Numbered from the stretch's first letter, positions 25,357 to 34,387 are shown. The stretch: DNA of 64,000 bases from Bacteroidota bacterium (GCA_018267315.1 JAFDYS010000024.1:51420-115419), one strand, 5' to 3'. Numbers and translations are program-made. The notes: generated by a model not told the origin, from the sequence alone.

Positions 25357-26925
25357 CTATTTCTTCGTCACTTTATTCAGCACTTGCAGGGTCTTCCGGT
25401 AAAATGCTTCGGCCCGCTGCGGAGAATCGCCGATGCAAACCACACCAAGTTTTCCGTATTGAGAGAGCGCCCCGATCAGGTGAAACATCACGCCCTGCTG
25501 TGTGGATCCATCGTATTGAAGCTGATTCATGATGGCCAGATCAATAAGGTCAGGAGGCGTGAGTCCTTTATACTGATCACTCTTCACATTATCGGAGCTG
25601 AAATAGTAACGCTTCTGTCCCGTACCCGTGAGGTAAATGCCTTTCAGCGCATCGTACTTTCCAATAGTTAATCCCTGCAGCAGCAGATTGGGATGTGTGG
25701 TTCCGCCTTTGCGCAGGTTGATCTCGACTGCGAAGTGATTCCACCGGTCATTTTCCTTGACGGAGATAAAGTCAATACTGAATCGGCCGAGTACGCCGTA
25801 TTTCTTCAGTTCATTGGCTACCGCCAGTCCGTTCTTCCCGATCTCGCCGGCATATACTTCATCGGCGGGGAACCGGGCGCCGAGAAACACCTGCCCGCTC
25901 TCACCGCCGAGCACCTGGTCGTGCGTGGAGATCACATCGGCATTTCCCAACGGATCAATGATACATTGGGCTGATGGCGATGTCTTGATTTCACCGGGCA
26001 CAAACTCTTCCACGATGCCCTCCATCTCTTTGAACTTGCTTATGAAAACTTCATAGGTAAATCCTGCGGCCACCACCGTGAGATGATCTTTCAAATGATC
26101 CTTCACCCAGCTTTTGATGCCGCCTGATTCGGGACACCCTTCAAAAGAGAAGATCGCATTGCCTTCACCGGAAAATCCTTCATTCACTTTCACCACTGCT
26201 TTCCTCAGTGAAGGATTTTTTGCTTTCAGCTCCGTGAGCGCCTCCACAATTTCATTTTCATCCTTCACATCTTCAAAACCCGCAGCCATATTGATTCCGC
26301 ACGTTCTGAAAATCTTGCGGCTCCCGCTTTTTGATCCATGAAAAAGCAAATCCGGATCGCAGGCAAACAGCGGCAGGTTCAGCTGTACCGACAGCGTGCG
26401 TTCAACCGGCGTACAGTTATAGGCCGTGATGTGCGCCATCTCCTTCACCGGTATCGCATCAAGGATGCGCTGCATGAGCATGGGCCGCTCCAGAATTTTT
26501 TCGGAAAGCGACCGTGGCGAACTGTCATAACAGCTCAGCATGGTCAGCCGCTTGCGGGCATGAAACCCGCTGATGCCCGGTAACAATTGCAGGTAGTAGT
26601 CCACAATGATCGGATCAACGGGAACACTGGTCACATAAATCACATGCGTACGCGGCATGCGCAGTAACATCAGCAATGAAAGCAGCCGTTCCTCATAGTG
26701 AATGCCGCCGCTCACCCGCGTTTGCAGTTCCTGATCAATGGTGAGTGACGGAATGATGACAACTGTTTTATTCGCCGTCATGTCAGGAAACACTTTTTCC
26801 CATTGGGGCCGCAGTTCCAGTTGAAGTTCATGAAAACGGCGGCGCTCTTCCGCAGATTCGGGTACCGGATGGAAATTGCTTCCGGCAGATTCGGGAGCGT
26901 TGTTCGCCGCATAGGTGTCTTCCAT
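25357..26925 (-). CDS. PGM1-like ATP-grasp peptide ligase
   Basis: A 522-residue cytosolic protein with three parts typical of the pheganomycin ligase PGM1 group: a pre-ATP-grasp domain (about 50-190), an ATP-grasp core (about 200-410) and a PGM1-type C-terminal domain (about 430-510) with G-V-M-F-H-L-I-G-A-L. The ATP-grasp magnesium ligands are Glu401 and Asn403 in A-V-E-I-N-L-R-K-G-G-T-T-H-P. Such enzymes join a carboxylate to an amine by an acyl-phosphate; PGM1 itself uses a guanidino-bearing starter amino acid and peptide acceptors. Its substrate here is unknown. The ATG at 26925 is preferred over an upstream start. It is divergent from the unknown gene at 27093 across a strong inverted repeat. 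Confidence 0.8.
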   Translation of the reverse strand: MEDTYAANNAPESAGSNFHPVPESAEERRRFHELQLELRPQWEKVFPDMTANKTVVIIPSLTIDQELQTRVSGGIHYEERLLSLLMLLRMPRTHVIYVTSVPVDPIIVDYYLQLLPGISGFHARKRLTMLSCYDSSPRSLSEKILERPMLMQRILDAIPVKEMAHITAYNCTPVERTLSVQLNLPLFACDPDLLFHGSKSGSRKIFRTCGINMAAGFEDVKDENEIVEALTELKAKNPSLRKAVVKVNEGFSGEGNAIFSFEGCPESGGIKSWVKDHLKDHLTVVAAGFTYEVFISKFKEMEGIVEEFVPGEIKTSPSAQCIIDPLGNADVISTHDQVLGGESGQVFLGARFPADEVYAGEIGKNGLAVANELKKYGVLGRFSIDFISVKENDRWNHFAVEINLRKGGTTHPNLLLQGLTIGKYDALKGIYLTGTGQKRYYFSSDNVKSDQYKGLTPPDLIDLAIMNQLQYDGSTQQGVMFHLIGALSQYGKLGVVCIGDSPQRAEAFYRKTLQVLNKVTKK

Positions 26926-27019
26926 ATCAAAAATTTTTCGGCTACAAATTAAGATGTTGAAATTTGATGGCAATACACCGGCTCCGCTTCGAATGAGTGC
27001 AGACGCGTTGCGGGAGCCG

Positions 27020-27058
27020 GTGAATAAGTTTGTAAAAACTCTTAAACAAATTATTCAC
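27020..27058. promoter_or_regulatory. Inverted repeat in the divergent ligase/unknown-gene promoter region
   Basis: Arms 27020-27033 and 27046-27058 pair over 13 bp with one bulged G (27028) around a 12-base centre. A candidate -7 box TAAGTTTG (27025-27032) lies within the left arm. This suits an operator acting on one or both divergent genes, or a leader hairpin for the gene at 27093. Confidence 0.6.
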
Positions 27059-27092
27059 GAATACGTAACATCGTTTCGAAATAAATACAACT

Positions 27093-27812
27093 ATGGATCA
27101 GCTCAGTCCGAATTGGTTGACAGAAGGCCTGCTCGATTTCGAATACAAGAAATATGTATTGCTGGCTTACCTGCAGAAAGCGGGGAGAAGTTTTGATGAG
27201 AAGAAACTCTACCCTTTTCTCTCGGATCTGATCATGCACTATAATAACCTGATCACAATCCGTGAAAACAAAACCTATGTCAGCAACCTGTTCCCAAAGA
27301 AAATTTCCAAACTCGACCTGCAGCAATTTACTCTCGAATATGAGAAGATGATTGCTGATGAGTCTTACATGAAGGATGTGGAGGCGATTCTTGACTTTGC
27401 CATTCCCAAGATGAATGAGTCACTGGAAGAAGGAAGAGAAATTTATCACGGTGTGGAAGAAAACCTGAACATCTACCCCATCGGTCTGGTTTCATTAAAT
27501 CCTGAATCGGGCTATATGATGCTTACCCGAATCCCTTCTAACGAAACCACCGTCTTCAGTTACCAGATCACGATTTTTGAAAGCGCTCAGGAAAAATTCC
27601 GCGGCATTAAGACCGATTTCATTGGCGATTATCCGCTCAGTTTCACTAACACGCTGGAGGAGATCAAGTTTCAGCTCATGAAACAATTCAGGCAATCGGC
27701 AAATCATGCCGCTTTTGCTGTGGAATCGAAAATGGATTTCCCTATGAAAGAAACGCTGTTACCTATTGCAAAGCGTTCACTGGTGCGCTATATCTTTCGT
27801 GGTGTAGCATAA
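27093..27812 (+). CDS. Unknown protein divergent from the ATP-grasp ligase
   Basis: A soluble-looking 239-residue protein with no signal peptide or membrane span. I do not recognise a family. Residues 1-130 are predicted helical with many charged and aromatic residues; 120-200 look like a beta-rich core (I-Y-P-I-G-L-V-S-L-N-P-E-S-G-Y-M-M-L). The only context is its divergent neighbour, the PGM1-like ligase, and the inverted repeat between them, so it may be a partner or regulator of that enzyme, but this is inference. Length, codon use and a clean ATG support it as real. Confidence 0.7.
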   Translation: MDQLSPNWLTEGLLDFEYKKYVLLAYLQKAGRSFDEKKLYPFLSDLIMHYNNLITIRENKTYVSNLFPKKISKLDLQQFTLEYEKMIADESYMKDVEAILDFAIPKMNESLEEGREIYHGVEENLNIYPIGLVSLNPESGYMMLTRIPSNETTVFSYQITIFESAQEKFRGIKTDFIGDYPLSFTNTLEEIKFQLMKQFRQSANHAAFAVESKMDFPMKETLLPIAKRSLVRYIFRGVA

Positions 27813-27843
27813 AAAAACTTCCGGCCCTTCAAGAACCGGAAGT
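27811..27843 (-). terminator. Terminator of the minus-strand T9SS gene
   Basis: ACTTCCGG (27817-27824) and CCGGAAGT (27836-27843) form an 8-bp stem; on the minus strand the stem is followed by a run of seven T. It also starts at the stop codon of the plus-strand gene, so it may act on both. Confidence 0.75.
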
Positions 27844-27874
27844 CAATTCCTTTCCATGCGGATAGCACACTGCT

Positions 27875-30037
27875 TTACTTCACCACCACCATCTTTTCAG
27901 CGAAGCTGAACTGATCGCTGCTGATGGTTAGCATATACACTCCGGCAGGCACACCGGTGGATGAAAGCGTAAGCTGATTTTCGCCTGTGGTAAGTTTTAC
28001 TGACTCGCTTATTACTTTCCGCCCTGTGAGATCATGCAGCGAAATGGTTACCTGTTGCGACTGCGTAAGACTGATGGCAACATGCATCACATCTTTGGCA
28101 GGATTCGGATATGCCTTCACTTCGAGTAGATTCAGCGGATCGTTTTCAATTCCTGAAATGGTCTGATATCCTGCGATATCATCTTTGTTGCGCGGAAGCA
28201 GTTTCCAGTTTCCGAAACTGTAGTAGAGTATGCCGTAGATGTAATCGAGACTTTGATTGAGTGAAAGTGAATCCAAACCGAAATCAAATCCAATGTCGTT
28301 TGAGTAATCGTCGCAGCGCATGCCGATGTTATCTGTCGTATTAATGTCAACAGCCCATTCGCCGAACGTGGAGGGATCATCCGGATTCTGATTCACCACA
28401 AACATGTTGTTAAAGCCAATGAGCAATCCTTCATACGGTTCTGTCTGATCAAAAACAGCATCGTGAATGGCAGCAGGATCAAGACCCATGTACGGTGCAT
28501 ACAGCGGGTTGCCCGTGCTCAGCAGAAGGTAAGTCGTACTGTCAAGGAATGTAACATTGAAGTTTTCAAAAACTTTTGCAGAAGTGATCTTGATCTTATC
28601 ACCGCGCTTAAGTGTGCTGAGGTTTTGTCCCCTCAGGTAAATGCCATGCCAGGCGCCTTCGCCGTCCTGCAGTATCGTTAATCCCAGGTCATAGAATCCG
28701 ACCGTTGCCATCACAATTCCCTGAAGATCCATATTCGTCAGCCATTTACCGGCAAGAAAAGGCGTGGCTGATCCGGATGGATTGTATTGGATGTCTTTCA
28801 CGGAATTGATTCCGTCATTCTTCACCCAATAAAATGAATTGGTAGCAAGGGAATCCGGATAGTTGGTGCTGTAGCCGAGATTGTCGGTGGCTTTGATCCA
28901 GTAATTGACGTAAGTACTATCAGGCCCTTGCGCTGGAATAGTACCGCTCCATGTATTGCCGCTTTGTGTCATGCTCACCGAAGTGAAAGTCGTATTACCC
29001 AACCCTATTGAATAGTAAAGTTTGGCGATGGCTACTGATCCGTCAACATCCGTGATGGTGGCAGAAACCGTTTGTGACTGTGAAGTACCCGGTACACTGT
29101 TGCTTAAAGTTACATTGGAAACAACAGGAGGCGCGGCCGTGATGGGTCCAATGTCATTGAAATCACGGGGTGAGATGTAGTACTGGCAGCCGCTGTTTGA
29201 AGAGCAATATTCCAGAATTTGTCCGCGCACATAAGAAACGGTGGCCCCAATGTATGGTGAGATATCCCATGTATCCGGCGTGTTGGAACCTATAGAAGTG
29301 CAGAAATTATCAAACGTGTCATTGCGAATCCATCCGGAAACATCACGCACGCCCATCTTATTGCCAAACTGATCCTGTATGCTCCAGAAAATTCTTCCGG
29401 TATTGCTTCCTGTACCATAAGAAACATCCACAACCTGAACATTCGGAATTTCAGCATAACACCCTTCCCAAACTTCACCCGTGGTGTGCTGTGTGATCTG
29501 TCCGCCCTGCCCATCGCTGAGCATAAACTGATCTACGTTGATGATGTAAGGAGAAGGCACGCTTCCGATTCCGGTAATTTCCGATGCAATGGGAAGCAGC
29601 AGCACCTGCGTATTACCGGGAACCGGCGTGCTCGAATTCAAACCGAAGTTGCCGACGATGCCGGTGCATCTCACTTTGTTACCCACCTGGAAGTTATCAA
29701 TGAACTGAACAGCGTTGTTCAATTCACTCAGGGTTCCGCTGTAGCCAATGGCTGCGGCGTCAATCAACACATGAATGCCGTTCCACGAGGACTGATTCGG
29801 ATCCTGCAACCACGTGCCTACACGGCTGCCGGTAGAACTCAATCCGTAATCACACGGATCAAACGTGACGATGCCTTCTATCTCCACCGTGTCACCAAAG
29901 TAGGATGAGGTGTCGATGCCATTGCTGAGGTTCTGAAAATCCACGTACTGGATATCAGAAATACTGACCAGCGGGTACTGGGCCCGGACAGTGAGGACCG
30001 AGAGTAATACAAGAATGAGCGCGGAAATTTTTCGCAT
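27875..30037 (-). CDS. Large T9SS cargo with OB-fold-like repeats
   Basis: A secreted protein of 720 residues. A signal peptide (1-19, ending T-V-R-A-Q) is followed by long beta-rich regions; the passages with G-N-K-V-R-C-T-G-I-V-G-N-F and R-G-D-K-I-K-I-T-S-A-K-V resemble the OB-fold modules found in secreted Bacteroidota nucleases, but no nuclease domain is present. A middle region (about 310-400) is Ig-like. The last 80 residues are a T9SS type A sorting domain with V-K-A-Y-P-N-P-A-K-D and G-V-Y-M-L-T-I-S. Function unknown. The ATG at 30037 is the one that gives a signal peptide; an upstream start would bury it. Confidence 0.82.
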   Translation of the reverse strand: MRKISALILVLLSVLTVRAQYPLVSISDIQYVDFQNLSNGIDTSSYFGDTVEIEGIVTFDPCDYGLSSTGSRVGTWLQDPNQSSWNGIHVLIDAAAIGYSGTLSELNNAVQFIDNFQVGNKVRCTGIVGNFGLNSSTPVPGNTQVLLLPIASEITGIGSVPSPYIINVDQFMLSDGQGGQITQHTTGEVWEGCYAEIPNVQVVDVSYGTGSNTGRIFWSIQDQFGNKMGVRDVSGWIRNDTFDNFCTSIGSNTPDTWDISPYIGATVSYVRGQILEYCSSNSGCQYYISPRDFNDIGPITAAPPVVSNVTLSNSVPGTSQSQTVSATITDVDGSVAIAKLYYSIGLGNTTFTSVSMTQSGNTWSGTIPAQGPDSTYVNYWIKATDNLGYSTNYPDSLATNSFYWVKNDGINSVKDIQYNPSGSATPFLAGKWLTNMDLQGIVMATVGFYDLGLTILQDGEGAWHGIYLRGQNLSTLKRGDKIKITSAKVFENFNVTFLDSTTYLLLSTGNPLYAPYMGLDPAAIHDAVFDQTEPYEGLLIGFNNMFVVNQNPDDPSTFGEWAVDINTTDNIGMRCDDYSNDIGFDFGLDSLSLNQSLDYIYGILYYSFGNWKLLPRNKDDIAGYQTISGIENDPLNLLEVKAYPNPAKDVMHVAISLTQSQQVTISLHDLTGRKVISESVKLTTGENQLTLSSTGVPAGVYMLTISSDQFSFAEKMVVVK

Positions 30038-30172
30038 GATTAAAGGAATTGTGTTTTGAAATGGAGTACCCGCGCAAGTTACTCCATTCACATGTTGCCC
30101 CTCAACAAAGAATCAGGAAAACTTACCCGCAAGATCTTAGGTGATCATCTCCAATCAGGAGAAACGAACCGG

Positions 30173-31066
30173 TTAATTCACCCGGGCAGTTGCTACCACT
30201 TCATAAGTCGAAACCAAATTCAAATTACGGATACCCCTCACCTTCTGCACTGATATCGCAGCCAGCGGTGTGATCGTATAACTGAGTTCATCCGCGGTAT
30301 TCATGGTAAAATAAATATTCAGATCCGTGCCGCGTTGCTTCACGCTGTCCACCCTGATAGTGGTTTGAACGGAAGTGGCCGGCGCGGCGAGAATAATGAG
30401 GTCCTCTGTATTGAAGTCCGGATTCCGGATCTCATTGGTCATTGTTTTTCCAATCCCAAGCAGTGAATCCAACCCTGCTTTGGATTGAACGAAATAAACA
30501 GATGGATTTTTCTTTGGGCTGACGGTATTTTTCAGGAAATAATTTTCAAGTATCTCATAATTCAGTTTGGTTGCACCGATTTCGATTTCATTTAGCAGGA
30601 GGTAGTTCAGCTTCGACTTAATCACATTTTGATTTTGGTCCAGCATAAGCAGGTTGGCTCCTTCACGCATGAAATAAACTGACGAAGAGTCATGCACATT
30701 CATCAGCTCCACGATCGTTGCATCAGGGTTGGCATTATTCCCGCGCAATGTGGTCCATTCACCCAGATAAACAAATCTTGATTGTCCGCCCTTTGAAACA
30801 CCGAGGTAATTCTGTTTGAGTTCATATTTACCCTCTGCCACAAATTCATCATGCCATAGGGTGAGGTGCGTTGCAATTCCGGAGCAATCAGCACAGGGTA
30901 AAATGCCGGTATAGGTTTCTACCATTTTGTTTCGCGACTCCAACGTGTCACCGCCCACGATGAGGGGTTCAACAGCAACATCACTGGAACCGGTTTTATC
31001 CTGTGGATGTGAACAGGAAATCATCAGCTGCAATGGCAGAGCGATAATTGGCCAGGCAAATCTCAT
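30173..31066 (-). CDS. NlpE-like lipoprotein with extra C-terminal domain
   Basis: A 297-residue lipoprotein: signal with L-M-I-S-C lipobox, Cys near residue 18. The N-terminal half is an NlpE domain with the conserved Y-T-G-I-L-P-C-A-D-C-S-G-I, including the C-x-x-C pair. In Enterobacteria NlpE senses surface attachment and envelope stress through Cpx, which Bacteroidota lack, so the role here is probably different (copper or redox handling is one option). The C-terminal 90 residues may be a PrcB-like domain, with weak support. Start at 31066 gives the lipobox at the right distance. The gene precedes a T9SS cargo gene on the same strand, 135 bases apart. Confidence 0.75.
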   Translation of the reverse strand: MRFAWPIIALPLQLMISCSHPQDKTGSSDVAVEPLIVGGDTLESRNKMVETYTGILPCADCSGIATHLTLWHDEFVAEGKYELKQNYLGVSKGGQSRFVYLGEWTTLRGNNANPDATIVELMNVHDSSSVYFMREGANLLMLDQNQNVIKSKLNYLLLNEIEIGATKLNYEILENYFLKNTVSPKKNPSVYFVQSKAGLDSLLGIGKTMTNEIRNPDFNTEDLIILAAPATSVQTTIRVDSVKQRGTDLNIYFTMNTADELSYTITPLAAISVQKVRGIRNLNLVSTYEVVATARVN

Positions 31067-31135
31067 TCTCAAAAGTTGACTGTGGCAATTTACACAACTG
31101 CTAGCCGGATTCATATGTTGAATTAATTCCGGCAT

Positions 31136-31152
31136 ATCACGAATTGCGTGAT
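31136..31152. promoter_or_regulatory. Small palindrome in a divergent intergenic region
   Basis: ATCACG (31136-31141) and CGTGAT (31147-31152) are perfect inverted arms around five bases, in the 207-base gap between the NlpE-like gene and the T9SS gene at 31274. It might be a regulator site; nothing else is seen in this gap. Confidence 0.3.
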
Positions 31153-31273
31153 TGAAACTATGCTGGCTTCCTTAATCAAATGCAAATGCTTCATTAAAAA
31201 CATAAAAGTCATATACGAATAAGCCGCCGGTTTAGTAGTTTTAAGAATTCAATTCACCTTAAATGGTAGACCT

Positions 31274-32116
31274 ATGAAAAAAATTCTGTTTACTCTGTTG
31301 ACGTCCCTGCTTACGGTGGCATTGCTTGATGCGCAGATTCCAAATCCCAGTTTCGAAAGCTGGTCGGGTGGCGATCCGGTTTCGTGGTTCACAGGGAATA
31401 CCGGCCAATTTCAGTTCATTACTGAATCGGGCACGGCACATGACGGTTCCAAGGCAGCCCAATGCAATGTAGTAACCTTCGTCGGTCAATCATTCAGTTC
31501 ACCGCTTGCGCTGGGAAACCTTGGCCAGGGAGTGCATACCGGTACGGCACCGGAAGCTATTCACGGCTGGTACATTTTCAATTCCGTAAGTAACGACATT
31601 GGTTTGGGCAGTTGTGGCATGATGGCAGACGGCCAAACCACCGGAGCCGGCGCCTATCAGTTTGGTCCTTCTTCCGTTTACAAGGAATTCGTCATTGACA
31701 TGTATTACTACACCAGCGTTCCCAACGGTGACAGTATTCTGATGTACTTCCTTATGTCCAATTTGCAATCCGAGTTACCGCATGAGGGTTCATACCTCAT
31801 TATTGATGATCTCAGTTTTGGGCCGTTGTCGTCAGTAAATGAAATCAACAATTCGGTCACTTCGATCGAGAGTATCACACCGAACCCTGCTGAATTATCT
31901 TCTGAAATCATTTATCAGATTCAGACACCGGGCACCACCACCATTCAGATTTATGATGCAACCGGCACACTGGTACAAACTCTGGTAAACGAGAATCAAG
32001 CACCCGGCCGATACAAAGCGATTGCAAATGTTTCAAATCTTGCAAATGGTGTTTACTTCGTTCGGCTGATGACGGATTCGTATGTGCAGGTGCGTGCCCT
32101 GCAGGTGAGCCATTGA
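31274..32116 (+). CDS. Small T9SS cargo with N-terminal carbohydrate-binding-like domain
   Basis: A 280-residue secreted protein: signal peptide (1-21, ending L-L-D-A-Q), then I-P-N-P-S-F-E-S-W and a jelly-roll-like domain to about residue 185 that resembles the PCMD or carbohydrate-binding type seen in Bacteroidota cell-surface proteins. A T9SS sorting domain fills about 205-280 with S-I-T-P-N-P-A-E-L, I-Q-I-Y-D-A-T-G and G-V-Y-F-V-R-L. Ligand unknown. Confidence 0.8.
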   Translation: MKKILFTLLTSLLTVALLDAQIPNPSFESWSGGDPVSWFTGNTGQFQFITESGTAHDGSKAAQCNVVTFVGQSFSSPLALGNLGQGVHTGTAPEAIHGWYIFNSVSNDIGLGSCGMMADGQTTGAGAYQFGPSSVYKEFVIDMYYYTSVPNGDSILMYFLMSNLQSELPHEGSYLIIDDLSFGPLSSVNEINNSVTSIESITPNPAELSSEIIYQIQTPGTTTIQIYDATGTLVQTLVNENQAPGRYKAIANVSNLANGVYFVRLMTDSYVQVRALQVSH

Positions 32117-32143
32117 ATGACGGAATGAGAGTGACATACGTTT

Positions 32144-32190
32144 ATGAGCGCCTTCAAACCCTCTCGCGCGCTCATATCCGGAAGTTTTTA
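32144..32190 (+). terminator. Probable terminator after the small T9SS gene
   Basis: ATGAGCGC (32144-32151) pairs with GCGCTCAT (32168-32175), loop 16 bases. A T5 tract follows at about ten bases distance, so efficiency is uncertain. Confidence 0.5.
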
Positions 32191-32212
32191 TTATTTAGCG
32201 ATTGCATTAGGC

Positions 32213-32261
32213 AATTCCCCGCAAATGTTTGATTCAATCCGGAATTCCCCGAATTAGGGGA
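32213..32261. promoter_or_regulatory. AATTCCCCG direct repeats and CCCC/GGGG palindrome before the peroxidase gene
   Basis: AATTCCCCG occurs at 32213-32221 and again at 32243-32251, 30 bases apart, about three helical turns. The second copy forms TCCCC-GAATTA-GGGGA (32246-32261). The arrangement suits a dimeric activator binding on one DNA face upstream of the gene at 32350. Confidence 0.45.
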
Positions 32262-32349
32262 TTTCATGGGTTTGTACTCCCCCGCAATTTTGTTTTACAA
32301 GAATGGATTCTCCATTCGTGTTTTAGATGTTACAGCTAAACCCTTTTTT

Positions 32350-34341
32350 ATGTATAACCGGATTAGAATAGTGGTTTTCTCCGTATTGACAATTTGGTAC
32401 GGCCACTTAAGTGCTCAGGACATGAAGTTCATAGATGACTACCCGGGCAAGTCATTCGAGCATACACCCCGAGGTGAAAAACAGGAGCTCAAACCCGGTG
32501 TGCACCCGCCCTACCGATCTTACGACGGAACTAACAATAATACCAGTTCATTTTCACGAATGGAGTGGGGCGCTACAGACGTGCCCTTGTTGCGGGAGTT
32601 ACCGGCTCAGTATGGTTCTGTTGATCCCTATAATGCAATGGGAGGAGAAGACCGTCCTTCTGCCAGAGAAATTTCCAATGCCTTGTGCGATGAACCGGTA
32701 ACCATTTTCAACTCCCGCAACCTGAGTGCATTCGTCTATGTGTGGGGGCAGTTTCTTGATCATGATATTTCTCTTACTCCGACCGGTGACAGTGAATATG
32801 TTCCCATCACGCTGCCCGATGACGAACCCTTGTTTACTGAAGACATTCCTTTTTTGAGGAGTGAAGTGTATCCGGGAACCGGTGATACCTGTGAAAGAGA
32901 ACAATACAATCTTGTGACCGCATGGATAGATGCATCCATGGTTTACGGCTCCGATTCGATGCGCGCGGCCTGGTTGAGAACATTTCATGATGGCAAGCTG
33001 AAAACATCAGCGGGCGATTTGTTGCCGTGGAATACCATCAGTGGAGAAGAATCGGATGTCATTGACATGAATGCACCGTCCATGGCCAATGATTCTGATC
33101 ACACCGTCAAAACATTTGTGGCCGGCGATGTGCGGGCTGCAGAACATCCCGGGCTCACATCATTGCATACTCTTTTTGTGCGGGAGCATAACCGGATTTG
33201 TGATATGTATGTCGCACTTGGCCTCACTGATGATGAAACAATCTATCAGCTTGCACGCAAAGCGGTAGGCGCCATTATTCAATGCATCACGTACCGGGAA
33301 TTTCTACCGGCGCTGGGAGTTTCATTGACAGATTACTCGGGTTATAATAAAGAGGCGCGACCCGATCTCAATAACACATTCGCCACTGCGGGTTACCGCC
33401 TCGGACACACTATGGTAGCGGATGAGATTGCGCTACGCGACAATAATTGCGAGCCGGTTGATCCCGGTGAATTAGATCTGGTTGATGTTTTCTTTCAGCC
33501 ACAACTGCTCGTTGACTTTGGGATTGATCCTTTCCTGCGGGGATTTGCATCCCATAAACAGTACGAAACTGACACTAAGATCAACAGCGTATTGCGCAAC
33601 TTTCTTTTCGGTGGGGGATTCGGAATTGATTTAGCGAGCATCAACATTCAAAGAGGAAGAGACCACGGCTTACCTGATTACAATGCCGTGAGGCAATATT
33701 ACACCGGCGCGTCCGTCACGTCCTTTTCTCAAATCACATCGGATACAGCAAAAGCGACCGTGCTCGTAAATTTGTATGGCGATGTAAATGATATTGATCT
33801 GTGGGTGGGTATCCTCGCGGAAGATCGGATGCCGGGCAAATCCGTCGGTACCACAATCCATGCCATGCTCGCCAGCCAATTTCAAAAATTGAGGGATGGT
33901 GATTTTTACTTCTATGCTTACGACCCCTATCTTCCCAATGGGCTGCGCAACATGGTTAAGGAATCAAAATTTTCTGATGTGATAAAGAGAAACACATCGG
34001 TTACAAACCTTCAGAAGAATGTCTTCTTCTCAGTGCCTTGCCCCGGAGAAGACGGGGAAGGCAAAGAAGTTGCCTCCACAGATCTCATCGGCGATGCTGG
34101 TACATTCGCGGCTTACCCAAATCCGGTAAAAGATATTTTGCTCATTGACCCGGGAGGCATTGAACAAAGATGTGTGATCAGGTTAATGACGACATCAGGA
34201 ACGATATTAAAGACCATCAAAGCAGTGTCAACCGATCAAATTCAAATGGATGTACGTGACTTAGCCGCCGGTGTTTACATATTGCAGGTCATCGGCGATA
34301 CTACAACACATTCTTTCAGAATAATAAAGATGCAGGAGTAG
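32350..34341 (+). CDS. Animal-type heme peroxidase secreted by T9SS
   Basis: A 663-residue secreted peroxidase of the peroxidase-cyclooxygenase superfamily, peroxidasin-like. The distal site is W-G-Q-F-L-D-H-D-I with distal His138, and Asp139 is the heme-attaching or calcium-binding Asp position. Proximal His353 is in G-Y-R-L-G-H-T-M-V. R-E-H-N-R-I-C-D and I-Q-R-G-R-D-H-G-L-P are also canonical. A signal peptide (1-23, ending L-S-A-Q) and a C-terminal T9SS sorting domain (about 590-663, with F-A-A-Y-P-N-P-V-K) frame it. It would oxidise halides or aromatic substrates outside the cell using peroxide. The ATG at 32350 is chosen for the signal peptide; an earlier in-frame start would add a spurious N-terminus. 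Confidence 0.88.
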   Translation: MYNRIRIVVFSVLTIWYGHLSAQDMKFIDDYPGKSFEHTPRGEKQELKPGVHPPYRSYDGTNNNTSSFSRMEWGATDVPLLRELPAQYGSVDPYNAMGGEDRPSAREISNALCDEPVTIFNSRNLSAFVYVWGQFLDHDISLTPTGDSEYVPITLPDDEPLFTEDIPFLRSEVYPGTGDTCEREQYNLVTAWIDASMVYGSDSMRAAWLRTFHDGKLKTSAGDLLPWNTISGEESDVIDMNAPSMANDSDHTVKTFVAGDVRAAEHPGLTSLHTLFVREHNRICDMYVALGLTDDETIYQLARKAVGAIIQCITYREFLPALGVSLTDYSGYNKEARPDLNNTFATAGYRLGHTMVADEIALRDNNCEPVDPGELDLVDVFFQPQLLVDFGIDPFLRGFASHKQYETDTKINSVLRNFLFGGGFGIDLASINIQRGRDHGLPDYNAVRQYYTGASVTSFSQITSDTAKATVLVNLYGDVNDIDLWVGILAEDRMPGKSVGTTIHAMLASQFQKLRDGDFYFYAYDPYLPNGLRNMVKESKFSDVIKRNTSVTNLQKNVFFSVPCPGEDGEGKEVASTDLIGDAGTFAAYPNPVKDILLIDPGGIEQRCVIRLMTTSGTILKTIKAVSTDQIQMDVRDLAAGVYILQVIGDTTTHSFRIIKMQE

Positions 34342-34387
34342 AAATGCTGTGGACTTATGAAGATGAGTGCAGTCCGGAACGACACTC

